Source: Mesorhizobium sp. LSJC280B00
GTDB taxonomy: Bacteria > Pseudomonadota > Alphaproteobacteria > Rhizobiales > Rhizobiaceae
Length of the DNA stretch: 58,079 nt
Direction of reading: 5' to 3'
NCBI RefSeq assembly: GCF_000502835.1
Contig: NZ_AYVL01000013.1
Location: 71,018-129,096 of the forward strand
A program made the position numbers and the translations under genes. Below the pieces are notes generated by a model. The model was not told the origin of the DNA and did not search any database. It saw nothing but the letters and a program-made list of their open reading frames with translations. This document shows, piece after piece, positions 9,501 through 18,003 of the stretch. Every line of letters starts with the position of its first letter. The first letter of the stretch is position 1.

Positions 9501-9824
9501 GGGTGTCCCTTCTTCGATTTACCGCGTCTTTACCGGCGAATTCCGGAACTCCCATTGCAGGAGCTAAAAACGTCAAAACCAGAAAAGGCGAATGATATCA
9601 AATCATTAATCGATTTAAATATTTTGAAAGTTGTTTAAATCGTTTATATGTGCAAAAACACTGATGGTTGCCCAAAGGATTGGCGATGTTCATTCGTCCA
9701 ATCCATATCGAGGTACAATTGTGGCCGTCGACATGCCGTGCGTGACAGCGGATACAGCCTATGCCACATTTTGTACCTAATTTGTCCTGCAAAAGCCCCT
9801 TCTCGACGAAAGAAGGGACAGCTC
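9501..9824. promoter_or_regulatory. pckA-chvI divergent intergenic region with inverted repeat
   Basis: This 324-base gap carries promoters for both pckA (minus) and chvI (plus). Its middle is strikingly AT-rich against the GC-rich background. A 9-bp inverted repeat, CGATTTAAA at 9611-9619 and TTTAAATCG at 9634-9642, spaced 14 bases, is a candidate operator for a dimeric regulator. No specific regulator can be assigned from the sequence. Confidence 0.5.
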
Positions 9825-10544
9825 ATGAGGGAGCCGCTTGAAATGGCAACAATCGCGCTTGTCGACGACGATCGCAACATTCTGACTTCGGTTTCGATCG
9901 CCCTCGAATCCGAGGGTTATCGGGTCGAAACCTACACGGATGGGGCATCGGCGCTGGAGGGACTGGCGGCGCGCCCGCCGAACCTCGCCATCCTCGACAT
10001 CAAGATGCCGCGCATGGACGGCATGGAGTTGCTGCGCCGGATGCGTCAGAAATCCGACCTGCCGGTGATCTTCCTGACCTCCAAGGACGACGAGATCGAT
10101 GAACTGTTCGGCCTCAAGATGGGCGCCGACGACTTCATCCGCAAACCCTTCTCGCAGCGTCTTCTTGTCGAACGCGTCCGCGCCGTGCTGCGCCGCGCCA
10201 GCACCCGCGAGGCGGCTGCCAAGGCGCCCAACCAGCAGGCTCGGTCGCTTGAGCGCGGCCAGCTTGTCATGGACCAGGAGCGCCACACCTGCACCTGGAA
10301 GGGCGAGCCGGTGACGCTGACCGTCACCGAGTTCCTCATCCTGCATTCGCTGGCCCAGCGTCCGGGCGTTGTAAAAAGCCGTGATGCGCTGATGGATTCG
10401 GCTTATGATGAGCAGGTTTATGTCGATGACCGCACCATCGACAGTCACATCAAGCGGCTACGCAAAAAGTTCAAGGCCGTCGATGATGACTTCGAAATGA
10501 TCGAAACCCTTTACGGAGTCGGATATCGGTTCCGCGAAGCTTGA
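9825..10544 (+). CDS. chvI: Response regulator ChvI
   Basis: An OmpR-class response regulator of 239 residues, with an N-terminal receiver and a C-terminal winged-helix DNA-binding domain. The acidic pocket is in ALVDDD, and the phospho-acceptor Asp is D58 in [13 protein letters not shown]. ChvI with ChvG controls acid response, exopolysaccharide, motility and symbiosis or virulence in rhizobia and Agrobacterium. The ATG at 9825 has AAGGG seven bases upstream; an alternative ATG at 9843 ([10 protein letters not shown]) also fits the family. It is followed 22 bases later by chvG. Confidence 0.95.
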   Translation: MREPLEMATIALVDDDRNILTSVSIALESEGYRVETYTDGASALEGLAARPPNLAILDIKMPRMDGMELLRRMRQKSDLPVIFLTSKDDEIDELFGLKMGADDFIRKPFSQRLLVERVRAVLRRASTREAAAKAPNQQARSLERGQLVMDQERHTCTWKGEPVTLTVTEFLILHSLAQRPGVVKSRDALMDSAYDEQVYVDDRTIDSHIKRLRKKFKAVDDDFEMIETLYGVGYRFREA

Positions 10545-10566
10545 GTCGAGCGGGAGCTGCTATTCG

Positions 10567-12351
10567 ATGGCAGTGCAAGTAGAGCGAGTGAGACGGTCGG
10601 GCGCCGCCAGGCGCCCGCCGCGGATTCTGCCCGCCTTCGTGTCGAAAATTACGGTGCCGATGCGCCGGTTTCTCGGCCATCACATCTTTTCCAGCCTGAC
10701 GCGGCGTATCCTCTTTCTCAACCTTGCCGGCCTTGCCGTCCTGGTCACCGGCATTCTCTATCTCAATACCTTTCGCGACGGGCTGATCGACGCCCGTGTC
10801 GAGAGCCTGATGACTCAAGGCGAGATCATCGCCGGCGCGATCGCCGCCTCGGCGACGGTCGAGACCGATTCGATCAGCATCGATCCGGAGAAGCTGCTCG
10901 AGTTGCAGGCCGGCGAAAGCCTCGGCCCGGGCTCCGATCAGCTCGATAACCTCGATTTCCCGATCAATCCGGAGCGCGTGGCGCCGGTGCTCAGGCGGTT
11001 GATCTCGCCGACGCGGACCCGCGCCCGCATTTACGACCGCGACGCCAACCTGCTGCTCGATTCCCGCCATCTCTATTCGCGCGGCCAGATCCTTCGCTAC
11101 GACCTGCCGCCGGTCGAAGAGGAACAGCCGGACCTTCTGGAGCGCATCCAGAAATTCGTCTTCGATTTCTTCCGCAACAAGCAGCTGCCCGTCTATCGCG
11201 AGCAGCCGGGTGGCAACGGCGCCGCGTTTCCGGAAGTGGTCAAGGCGCTTACCGGCAGCCCGTCGACGATCGTGCGGATCTCGGAGCAAGGCGAGCAGAT
11301 CGTTTCTGTGGCGGTGCCGATCCAGCGCTTCCGTGCCGTTCTCGGCGTGCTGATGCTGTCGACCGAAGGCGGCGACATCGACAAGATCGTCGCGGCCGAG
11401 CGGAAGGCCATCCTGCGCGTGTTCGGCATTGCCGCCCTGGTTACCGCCATCCTGTCGATGCTGCTGGCCTCCACCATCGCCAATCCGCTGCGCCGGCTTT
11501 CCGCGGCAGCCGTCAGGGTTCGCCGCGGTGTCAAGAACCGCGAGGAAATCCCCGACTTCTCCGATCGGCAGGACGAGATCGGCAATCTGTCGATCGCCGT
11601 GCGCGACATGACCAATGCGCTGTACGCCCGCATCGAGGCGATCGAAAGTTTTGCCGCGGATGTCTCGCACGAGTTGAAGAACCCGCTTACCTCGCTGCGC
11701 AGCGCGGTGGAGACATTGCCGCTGGCCAGGAACGACAATTCGCGCAGCCGGCTGATGGATATCATTCAGCACGATGTGAGGCGGCTTGACCGTCTCATCA
11801 CCGATATTTCCGATGCCTCCCGTCTCGATGCCGAGCTGGCGCGGGAAGATGCGGGAACCGTCGACCTCAAGAAGTTCATCACCGATCTGGTCGCCGTCTC
11901 GCGCGAGGCCACGCGCAACAAGAAGGCGGTCGAGATCGAATTCAAGGTCGCCAAACTGCCACAGGGCGTGAAAGGCTACTTCGTCGTCGGTCATGATCTG
12001 AGGATCGGCCAGGTGATCACCAACCTGATCGAGAATGCCCGCTCGTTCGTTCCCGAGGAACGTGGCCACATCACCATATCGCTGGCGCGCGCCGGCAAGT
12101 TCAACATCGTCACCATCGACGACAATGGACCCGGTATCCGGGCCGATAACATCGATCGCATTTTCGAGCGGTTCTATACCGATCGGCCGGCCGGCGAGGC
12201 GTTCGGTCAGAACTCGGGCCTTGGCCTGTCGATATCCAGGCAGATCGTTGAAGCCCATGGCGGCACGCTGAGCGCCGAGAACATCCCGGGCACCAAGCCT
12301 GGCGAGATCAAGGGCGCGCGCTTCGTGGTGACGCTGCCGGCGGAAGGCTGA
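10567..12351 (+). CDS. chvG: Sensor histidine kinase ChvG (ExoS-like)
   Basis: A 594-residue inner-membrane kinase, partner of ChvI. Membrane helix 1 is about 48-67, a periplasmic sensor domain about 70-280, helix 2 about 283-305, then HAMP, HisKA with H368 in ADVSHELKNPLTSLRSA, and an HATPase domain with N-box LIENARSF, DDNGPGI and GLGLSISRQ. The periplasmic part is where the inhibitor ExoR acts in relatives (established for Sinorhizobium, not shown here). The gene lies between chvI and hprK, as in other rhizobia. Confidence 0.95.
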   Translation: MAVQVERVRRSGAARRPPRILPAFVSKITVPMRRFLGHHIFSSLTRRILFLNLAGLAVLVTGILYLNTFRDGLIDARVESLMTQGEIIAGAIAASATVETDSISIDPEKLLELQAGESLGPGSDQLDNLDFPINPERVAPVLRRLISPTRTRARIYDRDANLLLDSRHLYSRGQILRYDLPPVEEEQPDLLERIQKFVFDFFRNKQLPVYREQPGGNGAAFPEVVKALTGSPSTIVRISEQGEQIVSVAVPIQRFRAVLGVLMLSTEGGDIDKIVAAERKAILRVFGIAALVTAILSMLLASTIANPLRRLSAAAVRVRRGVKNREEIPDFSDRQDEIGNLSIAVRDMTNALYARIEAIESFAADVSHELKNPLTSLRSAVETLPLARNDNSRSRLMDIIQHDVRRLDRLITDISDASRLDAELAREDAGTVDLKKFITDLVAVSREATRNKKAVEIEFKVAKLPQGVKGYFVVGHDLRIGQVITNLIENARSFVPEERGHITISLARAGKFNIVTIDDNGPGIRADNIDRIFERFYTDRPAGEAFGQNSGLGLSISRQIVEAHGGTLSAENIPGTKPGEIKGARFVVTLPAEG

Positions 12352-12382
12352 CGGATGAATTCCAATCACGCCTGGTCCTATT

Positions 12383-12829
12383 GTGCAGCCTGAAAATATT
12401 CACGGCACCGCGATCCTGATAGGTGATCGCGGCATTCTCATCACCGGACCGTCCGGCTTGGGCAAGACGACGCTGGCGCTCGCCTTGATCGATCATTGCA
12501 GCCAGCGTGGGCTGTTTTCCCGGCTGATCGGCGATGACCAGCTCTATGCTGCAGATTGCGACGGGCGGCTGGTCTGCCGCGCACCAGCCAGCATAGCCGG
12601 CCTCGTCGAGGTGCCGGGATTCGGCCCCAAACCGATACAGTTCGAGCCAAGCTGTGTGATCGACCTCATTATCCGGCTGGTGCCAGCCGGCAAAATGGCC
12701 CGCTTCCAGGAAGACTGCAGCGAACTCGTTGTCGGCGTACCAGTGCCGCGCATCGATCTTGCCGAGCGCAATGTAGCGGCGGCCTTGCCGGCATTGATGT
12801 CGCGCCTGTCGATTGCGCCTTTCCTGTGA
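12383..12829 (+). CDS. hprK: Short HPr kinase/phosphorylase
   Basis: A 148-residue protein equivalent to the C-terminal catalytic domain of HPr kinase; Gram-positive enzymes have about 310 residues. The P-loop GPSGLGKTT is at 22-30 and the LIGDDQLY segment supplies the acidic catalytic residues. It should phosphorylate a serine of HPr. The GTG at 12383 is the only plausible start, 31 bases after the chvG stop. Its place between chvG-chvI and the EIIA-HPr genes is the standard alphaproteobacterial layout, linking the phosphorelay with ChvG/ChvI signalling. Confidence 0.9.
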   Translation: MQPENIHGTAILIGDRGILITGPSGLGKTTLALALIDHCSQRGLFSRLIGDDQLYAADCDGRLVCRAPASIAGLVEVPGFGPKPIQFEPSCVIDLIIRLVPAGKMARFQEDCSELVVGVPVPRIDLAERNVAAALPALMSRLSIAPFL

Positions 12830-12889
12830 TCCGATTTCGATTTTTTGCTGCAATGCGTCAAATTGGCTTGGGCCGGCGCAATTTTGGGC

Positions 12890-12918
12890 TTGTCAACGGG
12901 CCTTGCGTCGACAAGATA
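12890..12918 (+). promoter_or_regulatory. Possible promoter for the EIIA-HPr genes
   Basis: TTGTCA at 12890-12895 and AAGATA at 12913-12918 are separated by 17 bases and resemble a vegetative promoter. They lie in the 164-base gap between hprK and the EIIA gene. The match is imperfect; the gap shows no other feature. Confidence 0.25.
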
Positions 12919-12993
12919 GCGCTCCCGCCACCTGGAACGGTCGGCGAGCATAAAATGCGCCTGTGAAGCGGCGATGACGGGAGCCACCAAAGA

Positions 12994-13395
12994 ATGATCG
13001 GACTCGTGCTTGTAACGCACGGTCAACTGGCCGCCGAGTTCCGCAATGCCGTGGAACATGTCGTTGGGCCACAAGACAATTTCGAGACCGTGGCGATCGG
13101 TGCCGACGACGATATGGAACAGCGCCGCCGCGACATTATCGAGGCAGTCGGCCGCGTCGATACGGGATCAGGCGTCATCGTTTTGACCGACATGTTCGGC
13201 GGCACGCCCTCTAACCTCGCCATTTCCGTGATGGAATCCGGGCGTATCGAGGTCATTGCCGGCATGAACCTGCCGATGCTGATCAAGCTGTCCAGCGTTC
13301 GCAAGGGCGACAACATGACGGCCGCGCTGGATGAGGCGCAGGCTGCCGGCCGTAAATACATCAATGTCGCCAGTCAACTCCTGAGCAGCAAATGA
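12994..13395 (+). CDS. PTS system EIIA component, mannose class
   Basis: A 133-residue cytosolic phosphocarrier of the EIIA-Man fold. The phosphorylated histidine is H9 in LVLVTHG, followed by the family's DMFGGTPSN segment around 67-75. No sugar-transporting EIIB/EIIC gene is nearby, so this is a regulatory EIIA, often called EIIA-Man or PtsM in rhizobia, that receives phosphate from HPr and signals metabolic state. The stop overlaps the start of the HPr gene (ATGA), indicating coupled translation. Confidence 0.93.
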   Translation: MIGLVLVTHGQLAAEFRNAVEHVVGPQDNFETVAIGADDDMEQRRRDIIEAVGRVDTGSGVIVLTDMFGGTPSNLAISVMESGRIEVIAGMNLPMLIKLSSVRKGDNMTAALDEAQAAGRKYINVASQLLSSK

Positions 13396-13688
13396 GCGCG
13401 CTGTTGCCGGAAAAGGACAAGATCGTTCGCGACTTTCCGATCGTCAACCAGCGCGGCCTGCACGCACGCGCCTCGGCCAAGTTCGTTCAAATCGCCAGCG
13501 GCTTCAACGCCACGGTCCAGGTCGAGAAGGACGGCGTCAAGGTCGGCGGCACCTCGATCATGGGCCTGATGATGCTGGCGGCGAGCCCCGGTTATTCGAT
13601 CCGCGTCACCGCCACCGGCCCGGAGGCCGAAGAGGTCATCGATGCGCTGGAGCAACTGGTTGCTTCCCGTTTTGGCGAGGAATGCTGA
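13392..13688 (+). CDS. ptsH: HPr family phosphocarrier protein
   Basis: A 98-residue HPr. H24 in NQRGLHARASAKF takes phosphate from enzyme I and passes it to EIIA, and S55 in VGGTSIMGLMML is the site for the upstream HPr kinase. A ten-residue N-terminal extension precedes the core. It overlaps the EIIA stop by four bases. With no sugar permease in the cluster the relay is likely regulatory (PTS-Ntr-like). Enzyme I is not in this window. Confidence 0.93.
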   Translation: MSALLPEKDKIVRDFPIVNQRGLHARASAKFVQIASGFNATVQVEKDGVKVGGTSIMGLMMLAASPGYSIRVTATGPEAEEVIDALEQLVASRFGEEC

Positions 13689-13718
13689 CGTGCTGATCGC
13701 TTCTGAAGACATGCACGG

Positions 13719-13734
13719 ATAAAGATTTCTTTAT
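13719..13734. promoter_or_regulatory. Palindromic operator candidate upstream of ahcY
   Basis: ATAAAGA (13719-13725) and TCTTTAT (13728-13734) form a perfect 7-bp palindrome around TT, 111 bases upstream of the ahcY ATG. It resembles operators of ArsR-type methionine-cycle regulators (SahR class); that assignment is from memory of the motif and is an inference. Confidence 0.45.
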
Positions 13735-13844
13735 ATCCCATTGTCGTCCGACTCCCGATCTGCTAGTCAGGCCGGCACCTCGCGCCCTCCGACACGCTTT
13801 CGGGGCGGGCGCGTCCCGCAATCAATTCGCATCGGAGCACTGCC

Positions 13845-15245
13845 ATGACGGGTAGCAAGGACTATGTGGTCGCAGACATCGCGCTTGCCGGCTGGGGCCG
13901 CAAGGAGATCGAGATCGCCGAAACCGAAATGCCGGGCCTGATGGCCTGCCGCGAAGAATTCGGCGACAAGAAGCCGCTCAAGGGCGCGCGCATCACCGGC
14001 TCGCTGCACATGACCATCCAGACGGCGGTGCTGATCGAAACGCTTAAGGCGCTCGGCGCCGATATCCGCTGGGCTTCCTGCAACATCTTCTCGACCCAGG
14101 ACCACGCCGCCGCGGCCATTGCCGAGGCCGGAATTCCGGTGTTTGCCGTCAAGGGCGAGACGCTGGAGGACTATTGGGTCTACACCGACAAGATCTTCCA
14201 GTGGGCCGATGGCGGCACCTCCAACATGATCCTCGACGACGGTGGCGATGCCACCATGTACATCCTGATCGGCGCCCGCGCGGAGGCCGGCGAGGATGTG
14301 CTGTCCAATCCGGGCAGCGAAGAGGAAGAGATCCTGTTTGCCCAGATCAAAAAGCGCATGCAGGCATCGCCCGGCTTCTTCACCAAGCAGAAGGAAGCGA
14401 TCCGCGGCGTCACTGAAGAGACGACGACCGGCGTCAACCGGCTCTATCAGCTGCAGAAAAAAGGCTTGCTGCCGTTCCCGGCGATCAACGTCAATGATTC
14501 CGTCACCAAGTCGAAATTCGACAACAAATATGGCTGCAAGGAATCGCTTGTCGACGGCATTCGCCGCGGCACCGACACGATGATGGCCGGCAAGGTCGCG
14601 GTTGTCTGCGGCTATGGCGACGTCGGCAAAGGCTCGTCGGCTTCGCTCAAGGGCGCCGGCGCCCGCGTCAAGGTCACCGAGGTCGATCCGATCTGCGCGC
14701 TGCAGGCGGCGATGGACGGTTTCGAGGTGGTCACGCTCGAGGACGCGGCGCCGACGGCCGACATCGTCATCACCACCACCGGCAACAAGGACGTCGTTAC
14801 CCTCGACCACATGCGCCTGATGAAGGACATGGTGATCGTCGGCAACATCGGTCACTTCGACAACGAGATCCAGGTGGCCTCGCTGCGCAATCTGAAGTGG
14901 ACCAACATCAAGCCTCAGGTGGACATGATCACCTTCCCGGACGGCAAGCGGATGATCCTTTTGTCGGAGGGCCGTCTGCTCAACCTCGGCAACGCCACCG
15001 GCCATCCGAGCTTCGTCATGTCGGCGTCCTTCACCAACCAGGTGTTGGCCCAGATCGAGTTGTACACCAAGCCCGGTCAGTACGAGAACCAGGTCTATGT
15101 CCTGCCGAAGCATCTCGACGAAAAGGTCGCGCGCCTGCATCTCGACAAGCTCGGTGCCCGCCTGACCGAACTGTCCGGCGAACAGGCCGCCTATATCGGC
15201 GTCACTCCGCAGGGACCGTTCAAGCCGGAACACTACCGCTATTAA
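13845..15245 (+). CDS. ahcY: Adenosylhomocysteinase
   Basis: A 466-residue enzyme that splits S-adenosylhomocysteine into adenosine and homocysteine, removing product inhibition of methyltransferases and feeding methionine recycling. The NAD-binding GYGDVGKGS motif is near residues 257-265, and the [13 protein letters not shown] segment (here [13 protein letters not shown]) and the C-terminal KPEHYRY end are diagnostic. Length and ends are complete. It is preceded by a palindromic operator candidate and followed by a strong terminator, so it is probably monocistronic. Confidence 0.98.
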   Translation: MTGSKDYVVADIALAGWGRKEIEIAETEMPGLMACREEFGDKKPLKGARITGSLHMTIQTAVLIETLKALGADIRWASCNIFSTQDHAAAAIAEAGIPVFAVKGETLEDYWVYTDKIFQWADGGTSNMILDDGGDATMYILIGARAEAGEDVLSNPGSEEEEILFAQIKKRMQASPGFFTKQKEAIRGVTEETTTGVNRLYQLQKKGLLPFPAINVNDSVTKSKFDNKYGCKESLVDGIRRGTDTMMAGKVAVVCGYGDVGKGSSASLKGAGARVKVTEVDPICALQAAMDGFEVVTLEDAAPTADIVITTTGNKDVVTLDHMRLMKDMVIVGNIGHFDNEIQVASLRNLKWTNIKPQVDMITFPDGKRMILLSEGRLLNLGNATGHPSFVMSASFTNQVLAQIELYTKPGQYENQVYVLPKHLDEKVARLHLDKLGARLTELSGEQAAYIGVTPQGPFKPEHYRY

Positions 15246-15273
15246 CCACGGCGAAACTTGCCACTAGATATTG

Positions 15274-15310
15274 AAGCCGGGCAATTGACTTTTCGCCCGG
15301 CTTTATTTTT
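15274..15310 (+). terminator. Rho-independent terminator of ahcY
   Basis: AAGCCGGGC (15274-15282) and GCCCGGCTT (15295-15303) form a perfect 9-bp stem with a 12-base loop, followed by TATTTTTG. It lies 29 bases after the ahcY stop. Confidence 0.92.
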
Positions 15311-15433
15311 GCGCTGATTGATTCTTCACGCCGATTCGCGCAAGCGCTATGGTGCTGATTCGCGGTCCGGGGACGAGGCCCGGGCGCACGCATCAGGGCG
15401 GTCTTGCATTCAGGCGGCGAAGAGGACCAAGAC

Positions 15434-17995
15434 ATGCCGGGGGATAACCCGCCTTGCGCGGGACAGGCCGTTTCCGGCGGCCATAACGATTCGATCACGG
15501 GCTCCGCTGCCAGAGGCGGCAGCCTTCTATGGCGCGCCGGCAGCCGTGTCGGTGTGCTGCTTGCTTCTTCCGCGCTGGTTGGTCCGCTGCTTGGCTTTAC
15601 TGCACATGCCCAAACCCGCGTGGCGCAAAAGGCCGGGCTGTCGGTCAGCACGGTCGAGGTCATGCAACTCGCCATGTTCGTCGGCGTCATGGGGGCGGCA
15701 TTGCTGTCGGCCATCTTTCTGATCCGCGAACGGGCGCGCACCGCGGCGGAAAATGCCGAGCTCAGGACCCGCATCGCCGACGTCAATGCCGCGCTGCAGC
15801 GCTCGGAGGCGCTGCTCCATTCTCGCGATCAGCGCGTGGTGGTATGGGCGGCCGAGAACAAGAAGCCCGAACTTGTCGGGACATTGCCGATCGAGAGCGG
15901 CGCGCCGGAGGACCGGGCGGCCTTCCTGGCTTTCGGCCGCTGGCTGATGCCGCGTTCGGCGGCCGCACTCGAACATGCCGTAGCGGCACTGCGGGACAAG
16001 GCAAAGCCGTTCGATCTGGTCATCGAATCGCAGGCCGGCCAGCCGCTCGAGGTTCACGGCCGCAAGAGTGCGGCGCATGTGCTGGTTCGCTTCGTCTCGC
16101 TTTCGGAGACACAGCGAAGCCAGGCCAGGCTGAAGATCGAGAACCAACGCTTAGCCGCCGACCATGAGACGCTGATCGGTCTTCTGGATGCGCTCAAGAT
16201 GCCGTCATGGCTGCGTACTGTCGACGGGCGGCTGAAATGGGTCAACCGCGCCTATGCCGAAGCGGTCGAGGCCGAGAATGCCGAAGCGGCGGTCCGCGAT
16301 GGCAAGGAATTCCTCGGCGGCCAGGCGCGCGACACGATCGCTGCGCAGCACAAGTCGCGCGCGGTCTTTGAACAGACGCTCTCCACGGTCATCGAAGGCG
16401 ACCGCCGTATGTTTGCCGTGACCGATTTTGCCGGGGCGGATGGTTCGGCTGGTCTTGCCTGCGACATCAGCGCTATCGAGGCCATTCGCGCCGAATATGA
16501 GCGGACCATGCAGAGCCACGCCGACACGCTCGATCAGCTCAACACCGCCGTGGCGATTTTCGACACCGACGAGAAATTGCGGTTTTTCAATCAGGCGTTC
16601 CAGAAGCTATGGGGCCTCGACAGCGGCTTCCTGCACAGCGCGCCGGACAACGCCTTGCTGCTTGACCGCCTGCGCAGCGAAGGCAGGATCGCCGAGCAGC
16701 CCGAATGGCGGCGCTGGAAAGAGAGCCTGCTCGGCGCTTACCGCGCGGTTGAATCGCAGGAGCATTGGTGGCATCTGCCGGACGGCAAGACCATTCGCGT
16801 CGTCGCCAATCCGCAGCCCAAGGGCGGCGTCACCTGGGTGTTCGAGAACCTGACCGAGAAGATGGACCTTGAAAGCCGCTACCAGACCGCCGTCCGGGTC
16901 CAGGGCGAGACGCTCGACAACCTCGCCGAAGGCGTCGCTGTGTTCGGCCCCGACGGCAAGCTGAGATTGTCGAACCCGGCGTTCGCGGCATTGTGGGGGC
17001 TGGATGCCGATGCCTCAAAACCCAACGTCCATGTCTCGACGATCCGCAACCTTTGCGACCGCCGTGCCGTCGACAGTCCGTGGGGCGGGTTCGTTGCCGC
17101 CATCACCGGCTTCGACGACGAGCGCCGCGACCGCCACGGCCAAACCGAATTGAACAACGGCACCGTTTTGCGCTACGCCGTCATCCCTTTGCCCAACGGC
17201 CAGGTGATGATGACCTTCGTCGACGTTACCGACAGCGTCAATGTCGAGCGGGCGCTGAAGGACAAGAATGAGGCGCTGCAAAAGTCCGACCAGATCAAGA
17301 ACGAATTCGTGCAGCACGTCTCCTATGAGCTGCGCTCGCCACTCACCAACATCATCGGCTTTACCGAGCTTCTTTCACTGCCGTCGACTGGTCCGCTGAA
17401 CCAGAAGCAACGCGAATATATCGGGCATGTCGGCTCGTCTTCCTCGGTCCTGCTCACCATCGTCAACGACATCCTCGACCTGGCGACGGTGGATGCCGGC
17501 ATCATGGAACTCGACATTTCCGAAGTTCACATCGATCGAACCATTACGGCTGCCGCCGAACTGGTCGCCGACCGGCTGGAGGAACATGCGATCAAGCTTA
17601 GGATCGACGCGGCGGCCGCGCCGAAAACCTTCCACGGCGACGAGATCCGCGTCCGCCAGATCCTCTACAATCTGCTCAGCAATGCCGCCAATTACGCGCC
17701 GGAGGCGAGCACCATAACGCTCGCCTGCCGCCAACTTGCCGACGGCGTGGAATTTTCCGTTCACGATGACGGCCCCGGCATGCCGCCGGACCTGCTTGAC
17801 TCAGTGTTCCGGCGCTTCGAGCCGCGCACCAATGGCGGCCGCCGCCGTGGCGCCGGGCTCGGCCTGTCGATCGTCAAGAGCTTTGTCGAACTGCATGGCG
17901 GCAGCGTCCGCATCGAGACCGGCAGGGATAAGGGCACCACGGTTGTTTGCGCCTTTCCCGACACGCCGTCCGGCATCCGCGCGGCGGCCGAGTAG
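15434..17995 (+). CDS. divL: DivL-type cell-cycle kinase with tyrosine in the H-box
   Basis: An 853-residue membrane-anchored PAS kinase. Hydrophobic segments lie in the first ~95 residues, then a coiled linker, several PAS-like regions (about 240-600), a HisKA-type dimerisation domain and an HATPase domain with N-box LLSNAANYAP, DDGPGMPP and GAGLGLSIVKSF. In the H-box the phospho-acceptor histidine is replaced: VSYELRSPL has Tyr631 where SHELRSPL is usual. This substitution is the hallmark of DivL, which modulates CckA and thus CtrA. The ATG at 15434 has AGAGGA upstream and is preferred to a TTG at 15404. The tsaE fusion follows 8 bases later. Confidence 0.85.
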   Translation: MPGDNPPCAGQAVSGGHNDSITGSAARGGSLLWRAGSRVGVLLASSALVGPLLGFTAHAQTRVAQKAGLSVSTVEVMQLAMFVGVMGAALLSAIFLIRERARTAAENAELRTRIADVNAALQRSEALLHSRDQRVVVWAAENKKPELVGTLPIESGAPEDRAAFLAFGRWLMPRSAAALEHAVAALRDKAKPFDLVIESQAGQPLEVHGRKSAAHVLVRFVSLSETQRSQARLKIENQRLAADHETLIGLLDALKMPSWLRTVDGRLKWVNRAYAEAVEAENAEAAVRDGKEFLGGQARDTIAAQHKSRAVFEQTLSTVIEGDRRMFAVTDFAGADGSAGLACDISAIEAIRAEYERTMQSHADTLDQLNTAVAIFDTDEKLRFFNQAFQKLWGLDSGFLHSAPDNALLLDRLRSEGRIAEQPEWRRWKESLLGAYRAVESQEHWWHLPDGKTIRVVANPQPKGGVTWVFENLTEKMDLESRYQTAVRVQGETLDNLAEGVAVFGPDGKLRLSNPAFAALWGLDADASKPNVHVSTIRNLCDRRAVDSPWGGFVAAITGFDDERRDRHGQTELNNGTVLRYAVIPLPNGQVMMTFVDVTDSVNVERALKDKNEALQKSDQIKNEFVQHVSYELRSPLTNIIGFTELLSLPSTGPLNQKQREYIGHVGSSSSVLLTIVNDILDLATVDAGIMELDISEVHIDRTITAAAELVADRLEEHAIKLRIDAAAAPKTFHGDEIRVRQILYNLLSNAANYAPEASTITLACRQLADGVEFSVHDDGPGMPPDLLDSVFRRFEPRTNGGRRRGAGLGLSIVKSFVELHGGSVRIETGRDKGTTVVCAFPDTPSGIRAAAE

Positions 17996-18003
17996 CGCGT
18001 TCG

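Noticed and set aside
13689..13844. SAH riboswitch before ahcY
   Set aside because: The leader contains a small palindrome and a GC-rich stretch, but no arrangement matching the known SAH aptamer core could be traced by eye.
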